Shown here: one piece after another, positions 57,491 through 64,000 of the stretch
Layout: each line of letters opens with the position of its first letter
Numbering within the stretch: position 1 is the stretch's first letter
DNA from: Sporisorium sorghi
Taxonomy: Eukaryota > Basidiomycota > Ustilaginomycetes > Ustilaginales > Ustilaginaceae
Reading direction: 5' to 3'
NCBI GenBank assembly: GCA_023212695.1
Contig: JALCCG010000066.1
Span: forward strand, 26,688-90,687
Length of the DNA stretch: 64,000 bases
The notes under the pieces: model-generated
Databases searched by the model: none
What the model was told of the DNA's origin: nothing
Seen by the model: only the letters and a program-made list of their open reading frames with translations
Translations under genes and position numbers: made by a program

Positions 57491-60400
57491 TTAGCGCTGA
57501 TAGCCATACCCGCCGCCCTGCTGATATCCAGAGCCAGGCTGCGAGCCGTGAGCCGGCGGGTAGTACATGTTTCCTCCGCTGCTAGGCTGCTGGCCCTGCG
57601 GATACGCCTGTCTTGGCTGCGCGCCCGCATATTGCTGCTGATGCTGCTGCTGCTGCTGTTGAGAATAGGCGGGTGCCTGCTGAGACTGAGCGTGCCCGTA
57701 TCCGCCGCTTGGCTGGTAAGCGTAGTCCGCAGCTGCCTGACGAGACGGCGGCGCGCCCATGTATCGTTGAGGCTGCTGCGCGTTGGGCGGCGACGTTGTA
57801 TAGCCTCCTGCCTGGTAGTGGGCTGTTGTGGGCGCAATCACCGTGCCCGGCGAGATCTGCTGTGCCTGGCCGGACGGTCCCATGCGTCCTCCGCCTCCGT
57901 AGGCGACCTGCGAGCCAGGAGAGACATACCCTCCTCCACCACCAGCCGCCGCTGCTGCAGCAGGACCATTGCCGCCATACAGCAGGTTGCCGTACGAGCC
58001 CAGGCTCGTCTGGCTTCCCTGTGCGCTGTGATTGACTCCCATGCGTGGCGCGTACGATTGTCCGCTCTGTCCGTACGGATCTGCGTACGTGGTCTGCTGC
58101 ACCAAACCAGACTCCAGACCCGGCGTCGAAGCGGCCGAGTAGCCATGGTACTGACCATGCGCACCCATACCTGCCTCGGGCGACGTTTTGCCGCCGTACG
58201 TCGTGCCTGCCAGTGTGCCGTCGAGCGATTCGTTGTACAAGCTGTTGGTATGCTTTTCCAACAAGTTGTCGCGGCTGTCGCGCGCACCCACGTTGGACAT
58301 CTCAAACTCCTCGCCGCCGTGCATGTTGGCGCCAGCCATGTAGTTCGCATACTGATCTTTGAAGTAGTCGCCCCGCGGGCCACCCATACCTCCAGGAGTG
58401 CCGACGCCACCCATCGACATGCCACCGAGCGTGGTGCCAGACATGACCGAGCGTGCGTCCGAGTCCTTGGAGGGGTCGTACTCGAGCTGATCCTCTTCGA
58501 TGGCTGCAATCTTGAGTCCGCCCGCCACTTGCTCGGTCTCCACTTTGCGGCCATCTACCACCGCCGTGCCCGTGTCGAGACGGCCCTTGTACACTTGCGG
58601 CAGCAGATGCTTGACCTTGGCGTGCACCATGGGCGTGAACAGCTTCGAGTGCAGCGTCGGGTGTCCGAAGCGGCGCTGCAAACGGTTGTGGCGCGCATCT
58701 CCGCCGTGGATCTTGGAAGCTGCGATCTCGGCCTCGTTGGGGATGTACCAGTCGAAGCGGCTGTCGAACGTGCGGCGGCAGTAGATCTTGAAGGCGACCA
58801 GCATCAGGATAGGGGGCAGCGCAGCGATGGCCTGGTAGTAGTTCTGCGAGTCGAGCACGACGGCAAGGATGAGGATGACCTGCATGAAGCCGATGCACAC
58901 CAGCAGACGGTTGATGACGGGCCGCCACAGCATGCCGCCGGTCTCGTGCTTGGTGACAAACACGTACATGAGCTGGTACTTGTAGATGAGCGAGTTGGCC
59001 CAAAACACGATGGCGGACAAGACGACGACGAGCGGAGCCAGCGGCGCGTAGATCATAGCAAGGGCCGCCATGAACAGGAAGTTGGCATAGTACATCCAGT
59101 AGTCAAAGACTGGCGGCTTGGTGTACTCGCGCACATCGCGTGGCGTGCGTCCAAAGAACATCTTCTGGATCCAGACCAACAGAAGCTTGATGACCTGCGC
59201 CAGATCGAAGACGGCCAGGTAGCCTCGGAGTGGCAACCAGGTGAGCCAGTAGTTGGACTGGTTGAGGTACTGCTGCTTGGTGGCGTAGGCGGCGTTTCGG
59301 CCGAGCTTTTCGATGATCTTGAGTGCGCTGTTGTGGTTGATCTCGACGACGAGCTGCGAGACGAGCGAGAGAACGACGCCGATGAGCGAAAAGAAGAGGA
59401 ACTGCGAAATGACGAGGAAGCCAAAGTACTGGCCGACGAGTAGACGGTCTAGCCTGTAGCGCGTCTGAACACCACGGTACTTTGCAATCCTACGCATAGC
59501 GAGCGGGAAGAAGAACGAGGCGATACCCATGATGATGGGAGCACCCAGACCCGAGACGGCGGCAAAGGTGAAGGAGCTGTCCCTCTGCCAGTCCTTGAGC
59601 CAGCCGAGCCACGAGATGCTGGTGAGACCGGACATGTTGGAGAGCAGCGAGACGACGATAAGCGGGAAGATGTTCATGAAGAAGAGCACGAGGAGCATGA
59701 AGAAGCCGAAGAAGCTCGACTTGGCACGGCTGGCGCGCGACTTTGTGAGGTTCTTCCAAATGATGCCGGTGGGAGGCGGAGCCAGCGTGATGCGCATGCC
59801 ACCGGGCCTCTTGCCCTGCAACACCTTGGCGGCGGCGTGGGCGTACGGCACGGCAGCAAGCGAGGCAAAGCCGTACATCTCTGGCTGTTTCTCCTGGATG
59901 GTTTCTCGCTGGTGCATGACGGCAGCCTCGACGCGGTTGATCTGATTGGTGAGGTAGTCGATGGCGTCGACCTTCTCGCCGCCGATGCCCATGAAACCAC
60001 CGATGGTCTTGGTGGGACGCTTGGCCGAGACCTGGTTGGGGTTCTTGAGGTACTTGGCAAGGACGTGTTCGAGCTCGCGCACCAGGTCGTTGTGCTTGTC
60101 GATGAGGTCCGGCAGCAGACCGACGCGTCGACCAATGTGGACCTCGGTGGTGGGGTACGGCATTTTGAGCTCGGAAAGAACGGCACCGAGCGCGTTGTCG
60201 GCCTGGTACCGTTTGGTGACGTCGGTGATCATGAGCGTTCGGGCGTGGAAGCTGGTCTGATACTCTTCGGATCGAAAGTAGGCCCATCGTAGGCGCACCA
60301 TCTCGCGATAGTGGTACCAGATGAACGAGAGGGCGACGATGGTGCCGACGTAGCTCATGCCGACGTGAGCCCACATGTAGGTGCCGTAGACGTTGGACAT

Positions 60401-60877
60401 GTTGAGGTAGTTGAGCTTGTTGGTGACGAGGTTGCCGCCGCCGTTGCGCACGTTGTAGGCGATGTCGACGGGCATGAGGACGACCGACATGAGCACTGCG
60501 AGCGTGGTGAGCATCCAACGCATCATGCGGATGAAGCGGAGAAAAGTGACGCCGTCGAGGCCGATGAGGGGCAAGAGGTCGTGCTCCTTGTACTTGAGGA
60601 TGGGAGGCAGCCAGCCAAAGAAACTTTCGGAAGCTTTTGGTGGTGCCTTTCCCTCTTCTGCATATTTGTACTTGGGTGCGTAGACGATCTTGTTGTTGGG
60701 ACGGAGGATCTGGAAGGCGATCAAGGTGAAGAGGGCGAGCGCAACGAAGGCGACGATGGTGATGCCGACCTTTTTGAGATCGGTGCTGCCGTTCGAGTTG
60801 AGCTGCTCGATGAGCGCCGAGGGCACGACACCATTGCTCTCTCGCGCCCTCGCGACCGAGTTGACGGTGTGCGACAT
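57491..60877 (-). CDS. CSC1/OSCA/TMEM63-type ion channel (RSN1/PHM7 family)
   Basis: Osmotically or mechanically gated cation channel family. The start MSHTVNSVAR (60877) is chosen; an ATG ten codons upstream is possible. The 1128-residue protein has an N-terminal membrane helix near 36-57 (VGITIVAFVALALFTLIAFQIL), two further helices by about 200, and the cytosolic PHM7 domain beginning TLMITDVTKRYQ with PTTEVHIGRRVGLLPDLID. The second membrane bundle spans about 400-720 (FFGFFMLLVLFFMNIFPLIVVSLL, FLVISQFLFFSLIGVVLSL, FLFMAALAMIYAPLAPLVVVLSAIVF). A motif RVTLAPPPTGIIWKNL-like segment (MRITLAPPPTGIIWKNL) precedes the bundle, as in the family. The C-terminal 350 residues are cytosolic and disordered, Gly/Tyr/Gln-rich with Q runs. 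Confidence 0.94.
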   Translation of the reverse strand: MSHTVNSVARARESNGVVPSALIEQLNSNGSTDLKKVGITIVAFVALALFTLIAFQILRPNNKIVYAPKYKYAEEGKAPPKASESFFGWLPPILKYKEHDLLPLIGLDGVTFLRFIRMMRWMLTTLAVLMSVVLMPVDIAYNVRNGGGNLVTNKLNYLNMSNVYGTYMWAHVGMSYVGTIVALSFIWYHYREMVRLRWAYFRSEEYQTSFHARTLMITDVTKRYQADNALGAVLSELKMPYPTTEVHIGRRVGLLPDLIDKHNDLVRELEHVLAKYLKNPNQVSAKRPTKTIGGFMGIGGEKVDAIDYLTNQINRVEAAVMHQRETIQEKQPEMYGFASLAAVPYAHAAAKVLQGKRPGGMRITLAPPPTGIIWKNLTKSRASRAKSSFFGFFMLLVLFFMNIFPLIVVSLLSNMSGLTSISWLGWLKDWQRDSSFTFAAVSGLGAPIIMGIASFFFPLAMRRIAKYRGVQTRYRLDRLLVGQYFGFLVISQFLFFSLIGVVLSLVSQLVVEINHNSALKIIEKLGRNAAYATKQQYLNQSNYWLTWLPLRGYLAVFDLAQVIKLLLVWIQKMFFGRTPRDVREYTKPPVFDYWMYYANFLFMAALAMIYAPLAPLVVVLSAIVFWANSLIYKYQLMYVFVTKHETGGMLWRPVINRLLVCIGFMQVILILAVVLDSQNYYQAIAALPPILMLVAFKIYCRRTFDSRFDWYIPNEAEIAASKIHGGDARHNRLQRRFGHPTLHSKLFTPMVHAKVKHLLPQVYKGRLDTGTAVVDGRKVETEQVAGGLKIAAIEEDQLEYDPSKDSDARSVMSGTTLGGMSMGGVGTPGGMGGPRGDYFKDQYANYMAGANMHGGEEFEMSNVGARDSRDNLLEKHTNSLYNESLDGTLAGTTYGGKTSPEAGMGAHGQYHGYSAASTPGLESGLVQQTTYADPYGQSGQSYAPRMGVNHSAQGSQTSLGSYGNLLYGGNGPAAAAAAGGGGGYVSPGSQVAYGGGGRMGPSGQAQQISPGTVIAPTTAHYQAGGYTTSPPNAQQPQRYMGAPPSRQAAADYAYQPSGGYGHAQSQQAPAYSQQQQQQHQQQYAGAQPRQAYPQGQQPSSGGNMYYPPAHGSQPGSGYQQGGGYGYQR

Positions 60878-61026
60878 GGCGAGTAGACGTGCGCACGACA
60901 GCCACACGCGGGCCGCCTTGAGAAAGTGAGGAGGTTGGTGCGGATGCGATGGGATGGGATGCGGAAGGACGCGACGGCCTACGTGTCTAAGGTCTGGCTG
61001 CTGCCAAAATGGAGAGTCCTGCTCGC

Positions 61027-61061
<35 letters not shown>

Positions 61062-62730
61062 TGGATAAGATCTGGCGGTGTAGAGAGGGGAACGAGCAGC
61101 GTGACTGCTGAAGCGTGCCGATCTATTCACCAGACGAAACCAGCTCGTCTGCGTCTGTGATGGCGGTGAAAGGAGGGAGATGGCAGCGGCTGTTCCAGTC
61201 GTGAAGGTAGGCAGGCGAGACTGAAGATGCCCACGACCGATGGTGCGATGGTGGTGGTGGTGGTGGTGGTGGAGGAGGAGATGACGCCGTCGATGTTCGA
61301 GTCTCTCTATTGGCTGTCGCGACAATTGAAGTTGAAAGGGAAGTCGATGTTGAGGTGGGAGAGAAGACAAAGCGAACGGACGATGAAGGTGATGAAGCGA
61401 AGAGAAGAGAAGGGAAGATGCTGTGATGACAGAGCGACAAAAGAGCAAAGAACGTGTCGCAGCGTCGAGTTGCGTCAGACAAAAAAAACCTTTCGAACCT
61501 TTTCCCTTTGTCGCCTCTCTCGAAATGACGGCGCGACTCGCAAAAGCACGCTGTGCCGTGGCTGCAGCCGCTTGTCTCAGAAACATCAAAGGGAACAAGG
61601 AGTTTTCCCTCAAGCTTCCAGCGGGAGGTCCGCTCGCAGTCAGAATTTTGATGAAAAAAATAAATAAATAAATAAATTGAAAAACCTTAGCGCTGCAGAC
61701 TGTTGGTCACCAGCCTTTTTTCTTCCCCCTTTTTTCGCCGAGGCTGCAGCGGATGCACGTCCCACCCTCGGTGCTTGACAGTGACATCCATCAACCGGGC
61801 CACCTTGAGCTTGAGCCTCTTGGCAGCAGCGACTGATGGTGATGAAGATGTCGAACCGATCGCGTGTGTTGGTGCTAGGAACTCAAGTCGCCGACAAGAC
61901 ACTTCTTCTTCTTACACCCACTTACGAATGCTGTATCGTATCACGTCCTCGGCTGTCAGTTTGAAACGCAGAGAGAGAGAGAGAGCTGCTTCTAAAAGCG
62001 GACATCCAATGACGGCAGCCTGCTGCTGTGGCTTTGGCTCGGCAACAGCTCCAAATTCAGAAGGAAACAACATTTCTGATGGCTGCCGACCAGATAGGAG
62101 TCTTCGGAATGGCCAGCCTTCAGCATCTATAGTATCGCGATGCGATGAGCACGATTGCATCAACGTCAGAAAGGCGAGAACGAGCGTCAGATGGTCTTGA
62201 CGGCAACCTGCTGGCGGAATGAAATCGAGGGACACGACCCCATTTCTGCATCTGACAGTTGGCTGTTGCGATCACAGAGAGTCGAAAGGTTCCTGACGCG
62301 GCACCCAACGAGCCCCTTGCCTTCGCTTCCTTGCCTTGCTTTTCGGCTCCCGCTTCTTTCGCCCTGCTTCTCTGATTCAAGCTGATCGATATCATCGTGT
62401 GATCGTAAACCATCTCTTGTCTATCTTGTTGTGACTGTTGTGACTGAGTGAGAAAGGAATGGGCATTGCACAGTCGAAGCAGAGTGAATTTCATACAAAA
62501 GATGAAGCGCCAGCAGCATCGACGGACTGACTGACTGACGTTCGTGGCTGTGCTGTGAGTGCCAAGGTCGCGGCACTTCCGACGGCTGCTGATTTGCAGC
62601 TGCTTTTCTACAGCGCACGCACAAACTGTCCCATAAAATATGGTGTTGGCACAAATCACTCCATTGCTCATCAGCTGCAATGCCAAAGCCATTGATGCCT
62701 TATATGATGGTGATGCCCTGTCCCTCCTCT
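60878..62730. other. Intergenic region between CSC1-like gene and Tc1 element
   Basis: About 1.85 kb with no supported gene. It has an A31 run (61028-61058), GGT repeats (61250-61272), AAAT repeats (61661-61678) and a GA run near 61973-61983. Open frames on both strands have no domain or composition signal. A 44-codon open frame from ATG 62640 abuts the transposon and might be a fragment of another element. Confidence 0.5.
61028..61058. repeat. Poly(A) tract, 31 nt
   Basis: Uninterrupted A31 on the plus strand, about 150 bp upstream of the CSC1-like start. Confidence 0.95.
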
Positions 62731-62732
62731 AC

Positions 62733-64000
62733 ACAGTGATTGAGTCAGATAGTGCATGTGAGCAGGAAAAAGGATGGTGAAATGTAGAGACATTTGTTTC
62801 TCTGGTGGGACAGTTTTTGGACCTTGCCCCCCATAACAAACTGACCCTCCATTGTACTGCTTGTAGGCTTTTGATTGGGATGAAACTTGGTAGGCTGCTT
62901 GCACAACAGGTTGAGAGGTGATGTGGAAAGTTAGAGCTCAGTCAAGCAAGTGCAGGCTGCACAGCAGAGGTTCTGAGTGGCTACCATCAAAATCACACCA
63001 CCATGGCCAGAACCAGCCCAGAGAAGCACCGTACGGTGCTGTATCACCTCCAGAATGGCTCTTCAGTCTGCTCTGTAACCCAGCTACTTGGAATGAAGAA
63101 GTCTACTGTGCACCACATTGGGAAAAGTGCCCCTACCGCTGTACCAAAATCACAAGGGGGCCGGCCAAAAAAATTGCAGCCCCATCATCTCCGCTTCCTG
63201 GAACACTATTTCGAGCTTAACTGCACCACAACAGTGCGCAAAGCATGTCAGGCATTGCAGGAGACCTTTGATGTCAAAGCTTGCCCAACAACTGTAAGGA
63301 AGGCGCTGCAATTCTGCAAGTTCAAAGCAAGAAAAATGGTGAAGCAGCCATTCCTCCACAAGAAACACATCCGTGATCGCCTCAAATTTGCTGAACGATA
63401 CAAGAACTGGACTGTTGAAGACTGGAAGAAGGTCATCTGGTCTGATGAGACTAAAATCAACTTCATCGGACCCGACGGTAAGCAACATTGTTGGGTCAAG
63501 GCTGCTGGCTTCAGTAGCAAGCTCATCAAGCCAACAGTCAAGTTTGGTGGTGGTTCAATCATGATCTGGGGCTGCATGACATGGTGCCTGGTAGGATGGA
63601 CTCAGTCCAGTACATCAGCATCTTGGATGAGAAACTCATTCAGACCATGTCGGATCTGCGACACAAGCACAGCTACTGCAGTCTCATTTTTCAGCAAGAT
63701 GGCGACCCAAAACACACATCAAAGAGGACAAAGAACTGGCTCCAGAGCAAGAACATCGAGACGATGGAATGGCCAGCCCAATCACCAGACCTCAATCCCA
63801 TAGAGCACCTTTGGCAAGTCTTGAAACAGCAGCTCTCAAAGTATAACACCATCGCAAAGTCAGAAGGTGAGCTGCTGCAGCGCTGCGAGGCAGAATGGGC
63901 AGCCATCACACCAGAGATATGCCGCAATCTCATAGAGAGCATGCCAAGGCAGGTACAGGCAGTCCTCAAGGCAAAGGGAGGGAACACCAAGTACTAACTG
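62733..64000 (+). mobile_element. Tc1/mariner transposon, 5' part (cut by window edge)
   Basis: Defined by the transposase pseudogene below. The left end is uncertain: candidates are a TA followed by CACAGTGATTGAGTCAG at about 62732, or ACAGTTTTTGGACCTTG at about 62814; Tc1 elements usually start CAGT after a TA. The right end lies outside the window, so the terminal repeat could not be matched. Confidence 0.7.
63003..63997 (+). pseudogene. Tc1/mariner transposase with frameshift
   Basis: DD34E transposase in two overlapping frames. Frame one starts at ATG 63003 (MARTSPEKHRTVLYHLQNG) and carries the paired helix-turn-helix region (SVCSVTQLLGMKKSTVHH; TTVRKACQALQETFDV) with a GRPKK hook, then the first catalytic Asp in VIWSDETKINFIGPDG and GGSIMIWGCM. 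Coding sense moves to the next frame near 63575-63585 and goes on as GRMDSVQYISILDEKL, the second Asp in FQQDGDPKHTSK and the Glu in SPDLNPIEHLW, ending at 63997. All three catalytic residues are present, so only the frameshift disables it. A one-base change or a sequencing error would explain it; programmed shifting is not expected in this family. Confidence 0.88.

Noticed and set aside
57548..59443. 631-codon plus-strand open frame opposite the CSC1-like gene
   Set aside because: Long but antisense to conserved membrane helices; composition is a complement artefact (Val/Asp/Arg-rich).
59490..60905. 471-codon minus-strand open frame overlapping the CSC1-like gene
   Set aside because: Out of frame with the conserved channel; His/Arg/Pro-rich as expected for a shifted frame.
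62120..62692. 190-codon minus-strand open frame left of the Tc1 element
   Set aside because: No recognisable domain and mixed low-complexity composition; not supported as a gene.
1..64000. tRNA, rRNA or CRISPR features
   Set aside because: No tRNA B-box-like pattern in a cloverleaf context, no rRNA sequence and no spaced direct-repeat array was seen by eye; a dedicated scan (tRNAscan-SE, Infernal) would be decisive.

Overview
The window is nuclear DNA from a fungus, most probably a basidiomycete of the smut group (Ustilaginomycotina). The case rests on gene content (Rad2, Dbp9, Rxt3, Rim20/PalA, a DASH-complex Hsk3, ESCRT-II Vps25, Fur1), long GC-rich and mostly intronless reading frames, long low-complexity tails, short introns with a CTGAC-like branch site, and intergenic regions dotted with long poly(A)/poly(T) tracts. 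No genus can be named from the sequence alone. No bacterial operons, ribosome binding sites, CRISPR arrays or RNA genes were found.

Layout. Positions 1-7.8 kb hold the end of an MFS transporter, a small membrane-anchored orphan, the repair endonuclease Rad2/XPG (minus) and an Oca1-type phosphatase. At 8.5-12.4 kb lies the least familiar locus: two tandem, clearly paralogous minus-strand genes whose products combine a conserved N-terminal module, a possible RRM-like fold and C-terminal CCHC zinc knuckles, an architecture like retroelement Gag/ORF1 proteins. From 13.2 to 28.1 kb is a compact housekeeping block: an orphan, U2AF small subunit, Dbp9 helicase, Rxt3-type corepressor subunit, Vps25, Fur1, a leucine-rich-repeat protein and Hsk3.

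At 28.7-32.4 kb sits a decayed PIF/Harbinger-type DNA transposon with convergent transposase and Myb-like genes, both interrupted by stop codons, plus candidate terminal inverted repeats flanked by TTAA. Next to it are two related palindromes. From 33.5 to 60.9 kb are a CLC chloride transporter, a Ser/Thr-rich single-pass membrane protein, Tsr2, Rim20/PalA, a secreted GPI-anchored PLC-like protein, a probably mitochondrial small heat-shock protein with heat-shock-element-like promoter repeats, a 2872-residue BEACH protein (Bph1-like) and a CSC1/OSCA-type channel. The right edge (about 62.7-64.0 kb) is a Tc1/mariner transposon whose transposase frame is broken by a frameshift.

The genes do not form a single pathway. 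Loose functional themes are RNA processing and ribosome synthesis (U2AF, Dbp9, Tsr2), endosomal sorting and pH signalling (Vps25, Rim20, Bph1, CLC) and genome maintenance (Rad2, Hsk3). Several neighbours are divergent pairs sharing short promoters (U2AF/Dbp9, Tsr2/Rim20, Rxt3/Vps25, LRR/Hsk3). Coordinates were derived by hand from the sequence; start codons are noted as uncertain where upstream in-frame ATGs exist.
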